From contig NC_092858.1 in NCBI RefSeq assembly GCF_032062135.1, positions 122,972,612 to 123,036,611 of the forward strand: 64,000 bases of DNA, written 5' to 3'. How positions within the stretch are numbered: the stretch's first letter is position 1; every line of letters begins with the position of its first letter. The stretch is from Pyxicephalus adspersus (taxonomy: Eukaryota; Chordata; Amphibia; Anura; Pyxicephalidae). This document shows positions 45,100 through 57,005 of this stretch, in pieces. The position numbers were made by a program, and so were the translations under genes. A model generated the notes under the pieces. The model saw only the letters and a list, made by a program, of their open reading frames with translations, was not told the origin of the DNA and searched no databases.

Positions 45100-46842
45100 G
45101 ATTTATATAGGATGAAGAGAGGACCCTGACCCGAAGAGCTTACATTCTAGTAGGTGGGGGAAGTAACACACAATAGGAGGGAAGATGTGTAGTTGAGGAA
45201 AGTAGTGTGGGTTTTAAAAGACAGAAGAAGACAGGTAGGCAAGTTTGAAAAACATTGCTTTTAAGTGTTTTTTTAAATGAGCAGAAAGTAAGAGTGAGAC
45301 GAATAGGATGAGGAAGACCACTCCAGAGAGTCAGAGCAGCTCTAGAGATGTCTTGGAGCCGTGCGTGTGATGGGGTTATGAGAAAGGAAGTCAGTGATAG
45401 CTCATTGGAGGAGTGAATAGAGCGCATAGGAGAGTATTTTTTTAAGTTAAAAAAGGTAGGTGGTAGAAGAATTGAAGAGAGATTTGAAGGCAAAGCAAAG
45501 GATTTGATTCTAAGGTGAAATGGAAGCCAATGAAAAGAATGGGAGAGAGAGAGCCGGGTTAGTGGAATACCAGAGAGGGGAATGTTACAGTAGTCCAGAA
45601 GAGAGATGATGAGAGCATGTACAAGGAGTTTAGTGGTCTTTGGGGACAGGTAGGGGCGGATTTTGAAGCTGTTGCGCAGGTGAAAGTGACAGGACCTGGA
45701 AATGTTCTGAATATGAGGGGTAATAGAGAGGGGAGACTTGAAGGTGATGCCAAGACAATATGCCTGAGGGAAGGAAAAAAATAACAGTTTGTTAGCAGTT
45801 AAAAATATGTCGGGGAGATTTGGATATGTGGGAGATGGGGATAATGAGCTCGGTTTTATCCAGAGTTTCAGAAATCTGTCAGCCATCCATGACAAGGTAT
45901 CTGACAGGCAGCATGAGACCTTATCCAGGTCTGAGGGAGACAAGTCAGGGGTAGACAGATAGATTTGAGTGTCACAAGCATACAGGTGGTACTGTAAGTC
46001 AAAGGAGGATATGGGACTACCGAGAGAGGAGGTGTACAGTGAAAAGAGAACTAGTCCAAAGACTGACTCTTGGGGAACAACAACAGGGAGGATGTAAAGG
46101 AAGATAGGAAGTAAACCAAGAGAGAGCAGTGTCACTGATACCAATAGAGTGCATGATTTGGATTAGAAGAGAGTAATCAATAGTGTCAAAAGCAGATAAA
46201 AGATCTAGGGGAAGGAGGAGGGAAATGTTGCCTTGCAATTTAACTCTGATGAGGTCATTGGCTACTTTGGTGAGGGCTGGTTCGGTGGAATGGGCAGCTT
46301 GAAAGCCAGGCTGGACTGGGTCAAGGAGAGAGTTGGTGCTCAGGTAATCGGTTTTTTATAAAAAAGGCGCTCAAGAAGTTTGGAAACATATGGGAGAAAG
46401 GAGATTAGTAGGCAGGGGTCTAAAGAGGGTTTCCTCAGGATAGGCAGAATAATGGCATGTTTGAAAACGGTGGGGTAGATACCAGTAGAAAGGGAGAAAT
46501 TCAAAAGTTTGGATAGGGCAGGGGTCAAGGTGTCGGAATAGGCACAGAGTAGATCAGAGGGAATTTGGTCAAGCAGACAGGTAGTAGATGGCAATGATTA
46601 GAGAAGAGAGGAGACTTCATCCAGGGCAACAGGGCTGAGGGAGGTCAGTGAAGATTTACAGGTGGAAGTGGTGGTTGGAGTGGCACGGTGAGCAGAGACA
46701 TCATGTGTGATTTGTCAATTTCATCTCTTAAGTAGGTGGCTATGTCTTGGGCAGAGAAGGTAGTTGTGGGGGGAGCAGGTGTGGGAAAGGAGTCAATTGT
46801 TGGGAAGAGCCTGTGTGGGTTGGAAGCTGAGAGGAAATGCCA
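45100..46842 (-). pseudogene. L2-like LINE, reverse transcriptase half, inactive
   Basis: Minus strand, read from 46840 down. First is the endonuclease-RT linker (..SASNPHRLFPTI, FSAQDIATYLRDEIDK; about 46840-46700). The RT fingers follow (CLLDQIPSDLLCAY, SLSTGIYPTVFKHAIILPIL, LPYVSKLLERLFY; 46590-46340), then the palm motif-A region ([24 protein letters not shown]; 46215-46100). Next is motif B ([19 protein letters not shown]) and motif C as [13 protein letters not shown] (about 46080-45950), where the catalytic YADD is YACD. The thumb and C-terminal region includes [26 protein letters not shown] and [21 protein letters not shown] text (to about 45250). Frameshifts separate the pieces and a catalytic Asp is missing. 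The 3' end (45100-45140, complement AATGTAAGCTCTTCGGGTCA) resembles the neighbouring SINE tail. The 5' side ends where palA copy 8 begins. Confidence 0.85.
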
Positions 46843-46843
46843 G

Positions 46844-46988
46844 CAGAGAAGATACACTTTCATGAGTGAAGCTGAGTGATCCAGCAAACCTGCAATAGAT
46901 TTTCTAAAAGTCATTTGCTATCTCCCACCTTCACTGATGATATTGTATCTTCTCCAGCCTTTGAGAGCTTTAATATATCAGGACCAAT
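46844..46988. mobile_element. palA MITE, copy 8 (left end and centre partly lost)
   Basis: It begins inside the left arm (GAGAAGATACACTTTCATGA), goes to AAGTCATTTGCTATCTCCCA, and then directly to CACTGATGATATTGTATCTT, ending AGCTTTAATATATCAGGACC. It lies at the 5' edge of the L2-like LINE, so it either interrupted the LINE or was cut by it. Confidence 0.75.
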
Positions 46989-49554
46989 GTATTGGTCACA
47001 TTCATCAGAAGATACTAGCATCACAACATTACTAGTTTCACACTCAGATCCTAATTCAGTATATCCAGTGCAAACAATAGTTTAGACCAAACCTGAAAAA
47101 GAATTATAATGTAAGTGCAATTTACTGCATGTACAAAGCCCCAAAGATCTTCACGGTATCTCATTTAATGTTTAGTGTAGGAGACATTTTGTGTGTAAAT
47201 ATCAACCAGCTGGATGTATATGCATTTAGCATGGTTCTGTTTAATACCTGATTGTCGGTCACTGTTTACCATAGACTGCACTTTGTGTGGTGGGTTTTGT
47301 TTTTTTTATTGTAGCAATGTAAAAATTTTACTGCCTGTTTGTGCATTAATGTATTCTATGATAATTACTGCAGTGTGTTTTTTGCCATGTTCAAAGATGG
47401 CTGCTCTGCCCTCGGGACATTGAGGATGAGGTCATCAGTACTGACCTAGCCGGGGGCAGGGATTCTTGGGTAAATCCTTGAGAAGGACATGGTCTGAAGA
47501 GTGAGAGACTCTGATTCTGTTGCATGCGCAGAGAAAGTATATCTTCAGACTGTAGGTTATGGCACAATCCTCTCACTGAGACATACTGAAAGGACTTTAA
47601 CATGTTTACACTGCTGCTGTTTGAAGATTGCAAAGTTTGATGTTACCCTGGATTTCATGTTTCATGTTGTTACTATTCAATACAGAGACTCTTTCTGCTA
47701 ATACAGTGTGGATTATTGTCTATGAGTATACTATTCTCAACTGGGACTACACTTGTTACTCACAAGACCCAATTGAGTGGAGGCACTGCGCTTATGAGAG
47801 ATTTCATCCTGTTTCCGCAAGTAAAGTAAAGGCTCTGCTCCTGTTCTTCCTCATAGGTTGCACTACAACACATCAGTAGCCTGCAGAGTGGGTCAGAATA
47901 GGGCTACAATATTATCACGTTTGCTGCGTTTCGTTGCATGTTGTCACAGTTGTTTGTCATGTTGTCATGATTGTGCTTTATTGTGCTTATTAGAACTGTT
48001 ACCCTATTCATAGACCATTTAGTCAAGAATGATTATTTTTTTTTTTTGCCTACATATTGTCAAATAATGAAAGCACCATGTTACTGTAATATAATTCTCT
48101 TTAGAAATGTGCTTAGACAAAGGTAAAGTGATTTTCTTGCAGAACACAACGGGGGTACCTTTAATTCCAAGTATTGAGTCACAGAAGTAGTGGTCCAAAA
48201 ATAGGGTAAATGAAGTAAACTACCAACAACTTCGGACCCTTCCAAGTAGGAATTATAGAACAGGGTCTTTATTGGATTAACTGTATTTGCTTACTACAAA
48301 TATATATTCTTTGTTTCCAGCGTCTCAACCTTGAGCAATGCTTTACTACACCATCTACTACATCCATAACCACACCTTGTATTCATGTTTCTGCTTACCA
48401 CTTGATAAAAAGCATTCTTTTTTTTCCGATATTATGTTGGATATTAGTTATATTATTCTCTTCTACATGGTCCCTGAATATCTCCCCTATTATTTTAGTA
48501 AATTTTCGGTAAGTATGCAGTGAAAGTGGGGTCAGCCAGTGAGCCAAAAAGAAGTTGACTTCTTCTCATTAGGAAGTTTACTTAGTTAGGCTTTCTTCAG
48601 AAAAAGTAGTTTATCTGCTATGATCTATAATAGGTAATTCACTGTGTTCTACTCTAATTCTGCAAATCTGCTACAATCAGGTATTTTTCTGCATTACCCA
48701 CTTATAAAATTAGAAACTATGTATATGTAACCAAATAGATATTTTTGCAAGCGTTTAGGTAACTAAGCCAGTTGGCCACAGTCAGCACACTTGTTTAAGC
48801 AGTCCCTAAAATGTAAATTTAAATTCTATTTAATTAACAAATGAAGAGTATAATTCATATCCCAGTAATCTTGTTTCCAAAATAAAATTACAAGATTTGC
48901 ATAAATGGCTCCACATTTTTCCTGCAGCTTGTGCATTAAAGTGTTTAATGACGATCTTCTAGTGCTAGTTAGAAAGAAGTGATGGCAAGACAGCAGTTAA
49001 TACTAACAGGATGTGGGTAGAGTGTGATAATAACTATGATCTCAGTCTTTTTAACACTAAAATATAGATACAGTATGTGGAAAATGAGTAATATTTCACA
49101 TATGTCTCCTTGGAACCATAATTATATGCCACTAACATTTTTTTTAAATATCTGGAATAAAAATCAATTTGTGAAATAATAAAGTTGATAATATCTATCT
49201 AGGATAAATAAGATTTTTGGATACTTTTCTCTGCTTTTTTAATAGTTCCTTACTGTTCACTTCTATGGTTCTAGTTGTAGATGATCTTTAGAATGAAATC
49301 GAAAATGGAATCTCTATTAAAATGCAATCTGGAGTGTATGAAATCTGGTTTAGGATAATGGATATCTGAAGCGGTTTGAGTAAAATTTCTAATAATGAAA
49401 AATTGACCTATACTTATCCCATACTTATCCATAATACTGCTGCACTATTTAAATGGTACAGGTAAATTCTGGGTTCCTTACCCATTCATCCTTTAATCTC
49501 TTCTCTGTTGGGGAATATATATATTTAAATAAAAAAACACAATGCCCCTTTTAC
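46989..49554. other. non-genic stretch, one possible LTR-like block
   Basis: The part 47375-47900 is GC-richer (GTTCAAAGATGGCTGCTCTG, GCATGCGCAGAGAAAG, then a long T/C-balanced run ending GGGCTACAA) and has the look of an LTR. No matching ends or target duplication were found. The rest is AT-rich with no gene. Confidence 0.3.
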
Positions 49555-50241
49555 ATAGTTAAATAGTAAGTTAGGTTGAAAAAGAACAAAAGTCCATCAA
49601 GTTCAACCCCTAGGGAAATAAATATATCCCAGAATTAAGACCCTATGGATATAGTTGTTCCAGAGAAAGGCAAAGAATCCCTGGTACAATTTGCTCCAAC
49701 AGGGGAAAAATTTCTTCCTAATTCCATGAGGCAATTAGATGTTCCCTGGATAAACAGTATCTGTTACTTTTACTTTAAAGCGTTATTCCACAGTTATATT
49801 CTGTGCGTCTAGAAAACATCCAGCTTTTTCTTAAAGCAAGCTATAGTAGTTGCTGAAACCACTTCCTGAGGGAGCCGATTCCACATTTTCACAAACCTTA
49901 CAGTGAAGAATCCCTTCCTTTTCTGGAGCTGAAACTTCTTTTCCTCCAGATGCAGAGTGCCCTCTTGTTCTTTGTAACAATCTTAAAGTTAATAGTTGGG
50001 AAGAGAGTAAATTTGACAACTTCAGTCTTTCTTTAATTCATTCTGACTATTACTTAAAATACTATTTTCTAACAGAAACCCCTGTTTTCAAACTCTCTAG
50101 GACCTTTCTAACTATGGACGTTAAAGTTACTGGTCTGTAGTTGCCTGGTAATGACTTTTCCCCAATTTTGAAGATAGGAACCACATTGGCCTTACATCAA
50201 TCCATTGGTACCATGCCAGTGATTAAAGAGTCTCCTAAAGA
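49555..50241 (-). pseudogene. CR1-type LINE remnant (RT fingers and C-terminus)
   Basis: On the minus strand, 50241-50055 translates to pieces such as KANVVPIFK-GEKSLPGNYRPVTLTS, the classic CR1/LINE fingers motif (ANVVPIFKKG...PGNYRPVSLTS). After an internal deletion of most of the palm, 50010-49820 gives a C-terminal segment of the type GCTLHLEEKKF, GFFTVRFVKMWNRLPQEVVS and ACFKKKLDVF. This is the usual CR1 ending ('F--RVV--WN-LP-EVV-A-----FK--LD'). The region down to 49555 is the 3' non-coding part, with GTTGAACTTGATGGACTTTT and a CTTACTATTTAACTATGTAA end. The frame is broken and the catalytic motifs are absent. A shorter copy lies at 31375-31635. Confidence 0.75.
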
Positions 50242-50244
50242 CCC

Positions 50245-50399
50245 CATTCATCACCTGTAATGCCCGGACATTGTAGTAGAACTGCAGAGGTAATCTGCAG
50301 TTCAGTTTCCCACGTGACGTCACAATGGAACTGAACTGCAGATTACCTCTGCAGTTCCACTACAATGTCCGGGCAATACAGGTGATGTATGGGGATGAA
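50245..50399. repeat. large foldback (about 60-bp arms), possible MITE
   Basis: The left arm, 50245-50309, starts ATTCATCACCTGTAATGCCC and runs to CTGCAGTTCAGTTT. It is the reverse complement of 50329-50391 (AACTGAACTGCAGATTACCT ... GCAATACAGGTGATG), with about two mismatches over some 58 bp. The loop (50310-50328) is CCACGTGACGTCACAATGG-like and contains CACGTG and TGACGTCA, E-box and CRE-type sites. It starts a few bases beyond the CR1 fingers fragment, suggesting insertion there. No coding capacity; no target duplication established. Confidence 0.85.
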
Positions 50400-53300
50400 T
50401 GAAGTAAAATTCTCTAAGTTGAAAAGAATGCAGAGAAAGTGGCTGATAAGCTGTGTAAGTTGCAATAAATGCACTGGGTGTGTTTAACTCAAATAGTTTG
50501 CTTGAATTTAAAACAAAAAATGATACTTAATTTGCTCATTGGTTAATGTACACATTACTGGGCACTGGGTTACTGTGGCCATATTGTAACACTCCAGTAA
50601 AAAAACATATATACTTATTCATGCTTGCCTTAACTGGTAAGAGTCACAAAATATTAATTATACCAGTTTAGCAAGGTGGAAGTATAAATGTATTCTAAGG
50701 GTAAAATGAACATGACTCAACAGCAGAGGTACTAGTGTTTGTTTCAACTTTTTATGCACTGAGCACTTTTAGAAGTTTATTTGTGTAAAAATATAACTGT
50801 ATACACTTCAAAACCAATCAGAACAAACAGCAACTTTTATACTTTTACCTGAAAAAACAAGAAAAGTACACAAACTTGAGAATAAACCTGGAACACAAAA
50901 GGCACTCATCACTGCTTACATTCAGAACAGTAATCAACAGAAATGCAAATAAAAATGTTTGTGAATAAATAAATTTATGGTGTGTAACTTACACTGAATG
51001 TATGTTTCCAAGCTCTGAAGTTCAGTCGCAGTCCAACATCCCTAGTGCATTAGGCACCAATAACTTGAGTGAGCTGGTATATCTTGAGAAGTAAAATATA
51101 AAACAATATAGACAATGTATGGCTAGCATTAATTTTGATGAAAAAGTAAAGAAAAAAACTATTTAATTGAATATCTGGCAACATTTTTTACAATTTTACA
51201 GCCGAAGTATCATACATTGTAAATGTTTCAGGACCATGGACAGGGGCTTACTTGGTGTACTTGGTGTCTAGAATTCAACCTTCAGTAACATCAGTAACAT
51301 GTAGTACTAATAATGCTGAACACAGTTTAGGAACCACTTATTGCAGTATCTGGTTCAAAAGAACAAAGCTTATCCAATGAATGGGGAGGGGGCACAGCGG
51401 CGGTGTGAAAACCTGAATATAAGCATGGAAATAAGAAGTGATAAAAAAACAGTAAAAGTTAAAGCACCATATTAGTAAAAATATTATATCAGATATGTGT
51501 TCTATACCAAAAACCCAAATTCATTTTCATTTCTATCAATAATTTTGAAGTAATCAGGGTCTGGCTACATTTGTCCATTCCCATGCAATAAAATAAATGA
51601 GTTTTACTGTATGAAAATGGCTTTCGGGAAGAATTCCTATTTGCTTCCATATGACTAATTAACATCTATGAGCTTCAGCTCAGTGCTTTTTTATGAAAAT
51701 AGGACATATAATATTTTTGTGGATTGCAATTCATTAGGCAAGCCAAATTAAATTTATAGGGAAGGTACAATAATGTATGCATCATGTGTTATGTTGGTCT
51801 TTTAATGCATCTGCATTTAAAGTCTGTTTTTTGTACTTTATTTAGAAAAACTATAAATAAGGGCAGATAAAAAAAGTTGAAAGTACACATAGACATTTTA
51901 TAAGATACTTGCAAAGAAGCTTACATATTTTTCAAACAATGTCAGAAATGAAATGTTTCTCAATGTTACATTAGAATGGTCATAGACCCTTGCATTTGCT
52001 GAAAGTGAATTCTGGTATTTTATTTAAAAAATAAATAAACAAAATATATCAACAATTCATTTAACACAATAATTATAGATTTGTCTTGTAAATAGTTTAA
52101 TTAAATGTTAATTTAGATTAAAACTGACCTAGTCTGAATGTAACACAATTCCATTGATGATACACACAATAAAATCTGGCAGATTGATAGTAAAATTCAG
52201 GTTTTGCTGCACAACTTTTAATATCCCAAATGTAGAACGCAAACCAGCAGAGGGTTGGCTAGGCCATTAGGAGACTAAGATAAAGGATGCTTCATGCACC
52301 AGTATCTTATCAGTTTGCTGTTTGCCTGTAGTTTAGCTTTAAATCTCTGGTATAAAATCAGTTGTATGCTAGTCTGTTTGTCCCAGTTAAAAATCTAAGT
52401 AAATAGGATGTTAGTACATATTTTCCTGCACACTAAATGTTGAATAAGGTACATTGGCCAAGTGTTTCCACTACATGTTCTGAGAAGCAGTGTTCCCAAA
52501 GAAGGTAATGATGAGTTATTTTCCAAAGAAAAAAAAGTGTAACTGCAACATTCACCCTTACATATGGTGATTTGGTTTGATCTGGTGAACTTGCAATTGC
52601 AATGGTGCTAACTATGGCAAATATCTCTTTTGAAATAAATGGCATAGAAAAGGTAATCTGAGATGTGCAAGTACAGGTTTTCCAGCTATTTTCAGTTAAT
52701 TTTACAGTATTCCTATTGAGTAATAACGAAAGGCTCTGAGAACCACAAAACAGCTCATAGTGCCAACATTGGATGCGTGTATATGTGTGAAACGAGTAGG
52801 AGAGAGGTTACAGCCTTCAGGGATGCATTGGCCACCTAACATGGTTGACTACTGGATAGAAGGTGGCTTTTGAAATGTTTGATTATAATAACTGTCCTTA
52901 TCCAGTAACCTTTATGATTCCAGACAAAGTAAAAAAAGAAAAATAATTGATAATAATATAGTAAACAGTTTGGTATATATAAAAATATACCTTAAGAAAG
53001 GATACTGTATTTGTGTTTTGTTGTTTTAGAGAGGGAGGTTAGAATTCCTATTATTTTTTCTGCAGTCTTTATCACTACTGTGGGGATTCAAACATTCTAT
53101 TTGTCCTATTAAAGGACAACTTGTCCAATTTTCCAGTGTGAAAACTGTTGTATTGAATGTCACTACAAATGGCTCTTAACTAAGATAAATCTTTACAATA
53201 CTTTCAAACTGCAATGGTATTGAGCAATAACTTTTTTTTTAGCATATTTCTTTTTAAATAAAAACTAAACACCAACCACGACATCAAATTATTTAATGTA

Positions 53301-53620
53301 TCCATGAAATAAGTATATAATTAAGTTTTCATTAAAATCAATAGTGCTATTGTATATTCTAAGTATATTTTAGATAGAGCTGTTTTTATCATGTGCATTT
53401 GACTTGATATCATCCTTATGTAAAACATTGTAAAGCAGTATTTAGGTTTAAAAAGTGAAGACTTATACATGAAAACAGGTGTGAATATGTGCTGACAAAA
53501 AACAAAACAAAATTAGCATAGTCATTTTTATTAGTTTATTACTGATGCTTAATTGTCCATTTAGAAAACTGAGGGTGTGTTGTTTTGCATGCTGAATGTA
53601 TGTTTTAACTATGCTGGAGA
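50400..53620. other. long AT-rich non-genic stretch
   Basis: No gene or recognised element. A modestly GC-richer patch at 52730-52880 is unassigned. Confidence 0.4.
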
Positions 53621-53623
53621 AAA

Positions 53624-54321
53624 CTATACTGTATAGAAGGGTATAGGAGCTGCAAGATTCTTTGGCCCTATTAAAAATGATTTTAGGAGGTAAAACATTT
53701 GTTGATTTAAACTGACAATGTCAAACTTTTTATCTCCAAAGGCTTCTACAAAACTTATTTTTCTTTTGTATGTCTGTATTTTTCCTAAAGCATTCTTTGT
53801 ACAATTTGTTTTTTGTGTGAGAAAGAAGGAAATGTACAGGTGCCAGTTATCACTAACCAAATGCTGAAGTGCTATTGAACATGAAAAGCATGGTTTGGGA
53901 TGTATTTCTGTTGGAAAGATGAATATGTATTGTCTTGTTATGAACTGCTGCTTCTCTGAGTGTTGAATATCAGCTGTTCTGTCTGCATGCATTGATTCCT
54001 TGCTACTTTAAAAGCTGGATAATTGATGGAAAACAAACACAGAAAGGGTTGCCAGACCTCACAGACACAGAACTGATCTTTGCATTAGCTTGGCCTCTCT
54101 CAGGGGGTATATACAATCAAAAGAGCTTCTCTTCTGTCATTGTAGGAGACAAGCAGTGGAGCTCTGAATGTGAAATCTTTATATGCACAATGAGTGCTGA
54201 GCCAAGAGAGAGGGCAGGCCAGAAGGGGGTCACATCTCAGACAACTTCATTTCAAAGTTGGCAAAGTAACAAAAACACTCAATATATAAAAAAAATTATA
54301 AGGACAGGACTTCAAAAGTGA
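53624..54321. other. two divergent open frames of unknown significance
   Basis: A 122-codon minus-strand frame (53992-53624) and a 109-codon plus-strand frame (53992-54321) run head to head from the same GCATGCATTGAT site. The minus frame has no signal peptide and no recognised domain. The plus frame is lysine- and serine-rich towards its end. An acceptor-like TGTCATTGTAG ends at about 54145. The part 54020-54250 is GC-richer than its surroundings. Both frames are probably chance, but they are the longest here with no repeat explanation. Confidence 0.2.
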
Positions 54322-55047
54322 AACAGTATTATAAAGTCGGTAGATTAAAAGCGTTACTTTAGGTATGTTATAAAGTTTTTTTAAATGCAAATTACTTGTG
54401 TACCAAAATTAAAATTATTTAAATGAAATTTAAAGGTTATGGGTCGAAATTAAAACTGATTGTTTACAAAAAAGTATTATATTTTACATACAATTTATAG
54501 ACAAAACGACAAAAACAACTTTAGCATATTTTTTGCAAAATTAAAATAACAATAAAAAAAGGGACAAGTTAAAGTATTTCTGAATATTTAAAGTATAATA
54601 TTATAAAGCCAATGAACTTTAGTAGAAAAAAAGAGTAAACTATACAAAATCATCCAAAAGTTATCTAAAATCACTCACTTGTTTTTTTACTTTTTTATTT
54701 GGTGGGGGGGGGGGGGGGGGCTATTTTATGAGGGCATCATGAAAATGGCAGTGAAAAGTTTATCCTTTTTATCCTGCTCACTGTTTAAAAGAAAGAATAA
54801 TACTTGTACTGTACATGGAACTGTATATGAAATTTAATTCCCTATATTTTAAAATCTTTGATCGAATAAAAGATCATAGATAATTTAAAACTGTCTGGGA
54901 TTACGTTGACATCCCTAGGGATTACAGAATTTTCAATGAAGACAATCCCATGGTTGCAGAGTTCCAATTATGTTTTAAATAATTCAGTGTGGGGCATCAC
55001 GCAGACAAGTCAGGGGTGATTTTTTTTTCCAGCATGCCTGGAAAAAC
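54322..55047. other. AT-rich stretch with G17 run
   Basis: No gene. A run of 17 G lies at 54704-54720. Confidence 0.5.
54704..54720. repeat. G17 homopolymer
   Basis: An uninterrupted run of 17 G after GGT. It can form a quadruplex-type structure and is a likely site of sequencing length error. Confidence 0.85.
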
Positions 55048-55252
55048 ATTGGGCCCAGTTTATTAAAGATCTCCAAAACTAAAGATACACTTTCATCAGT
55101 GAACCTGGGAGATCGAGCAAACCTGGAATGGATTTCTGAAACATCATTTGCTAATTGATAGCTAATGTTTTCAATTCTGGACCAGATCCAGTGCAGGTTT
55201 GCTGGATCACCCATGTTCACTGATGAATGTGTATCGTCTCCAGTCTTGAAGA
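55048..55252. mobile_element. palA MITE, copy 9 (right terminus lost)
   Basis: It starts ATTGGGCCCAGTTTATTAAA, with an internal deletion of the GGCTGGAGAGG word. The centre is TTTGCTAATTGATAGCTAAT, and the right arm (CAGGTTTGCTGGATCACCCA, then TGTATCGTCTCCAGTCTTGA) stops just before GAGCTTTAATAAA. Confidence 0.8.
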
Positions 55253-57005
55253 TATGTCCTTAAAAATATATAATGTCAACATTTCATTTTATTTGATTAA
55301 CAACCAATGCTATTATTTAAATTATGTGCCATTATATAACTAAATACTTTTAGTTTTTGTCCTTCACAAATTTTTTGATGAACAAAGATATATTTATAAA
55401 TTTTTCAGAAAAATGTGCACATTAGGACATTTTTTAAGACAAGTTTTAGAAAAATAAACTTTTTTGTATACCTCTGTATGTGATAATATATGTAACTGCG
55501 TTTTTAAAATGTTTAACTAAATTATATAAAACAGGTATATATTATAAATAATCAGGAACTATTCTAATTCTTATGAAAAATATATAGTATGTTGCAATTG
55601 TACAAATAAGTTGTGTTTTAGAAACCTTTATTATAAAGATATCACACTGCTCCTGAGCTACTGGCTGGAAAACACTGATCTACTAATATAGATTTAAACC
55701 AAACATGTTGAGTTAAGTCAGTCTCAACAAACTGATCAATTTATTTACAATGTCATACATTATTCGGAGAATATTTAATACTCCTAAAGAAACCACCTGA
55801 AACAACTAAAACCAGCATTGAAAAACATAGTGCTGTCTCATGAAAATATATGAAAACTTTTTTGGAGGGTCAGACCTGGTATCATGAAATACTTACAAAA
55901 GCAGAAGATATATTTAAAATACATGTCCTCTTAATAGTGCAGAAGGTCTTTAACACTCTGCATCTCATTCCTAAAACTAATTGCTTGGCTAACAAGTTCC
56001 TCAAGGAAGTCATTGGCATTCATCTTTTCATCTACCCTTGAGTGTTTCAGTCAGTGTCCTTTTGTGCAATAATTTCTGTCAAACTTCTAGAAGTATTGCC
56101 TTCCGCACTTTACTTTCTTTATCTCAGCAGATTTTGCACTTTGATTTTTTGGGAACCAATATTTTCTTTAGCCCTATAATCTTTAGGAAGTTCCCCATAC
56201 ATTTATAAATGCACTTTTTTTGCTTGTTTTGTTTTGTAAAGTAGATTGCTTTAAGATTTAATTTACATTTTTCTATATGGTCTTCAAAAATATTTCCTTC
56301 ACAGCTCTTTTTGTTTGTTTTATTTGCAAATAATTTGGTATTTGAGCAAAGGTTTACCTTATTTACTTACATTTACTACAAAATAAACACACCCAACCTC
56401 TGTTCCTTAAGTAAATCAGCACCATTGTCACTTTATGCTGTCAAAAGCTATCTAAAATCTTCAAAAGCCAAGAATAATGATGATCTCCATCCCATGGCTC
56501 CTTCAATAATTAATAATGAGCAGCATTTTTTTATATACTTCTTCTTTCTTAGGAATACTTCTCCCTGTAGTATGTCTGCATGAATGTCAGCTTTTCATCA
56601 CATGGCTTTAAAGTCTTTCGAACAATAATATTTGAAAACAGTTACCTTACAACAGAAATGAGTGATACCTCTCCAACCTCCACATGAAGTCATATCACCT
56701 TTTTTAGGTGTAAGTAATGCAACTACTCTTTTCTTTTCCACAATTGCTTGCTTTGCATTTTAGCAACAGTACTTGGTGAAGTGCCAGTAATTTTGCTTGT
56801 TATATTTTTACTGCAAAGGCATATGGCCAATGTAAGCTGTATTAAGAATTCAATGATTTATTACTCCTTTGGAATTTAAAACATGTAACATAAAAAAGTG
56901 TAAATATTATTTCCATATACCAAAAGTAGGCTGTTTTCATATCTTTAATTTATTAATAATTTTCTTTCACTTTGAAAAATGTGCAATAAATTTGTATAAA
57001 TCTTA
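55253..57005. other. AT-rich non-genic stretch
   Basis: No gene or recognised element. Confidence 0.4.

Noticed and set aside
45559..45753. 64-aa minus-strand frame
   Set aside because: Shadow of the L2-like LINE reverse transcriptase in another frame.
47375..47900. full LTR call for the GC-richer block
   Set aside because: I could not find matching TG..CA ends with a direct target duplication, a TATA-like site or AATAAA in the right places.
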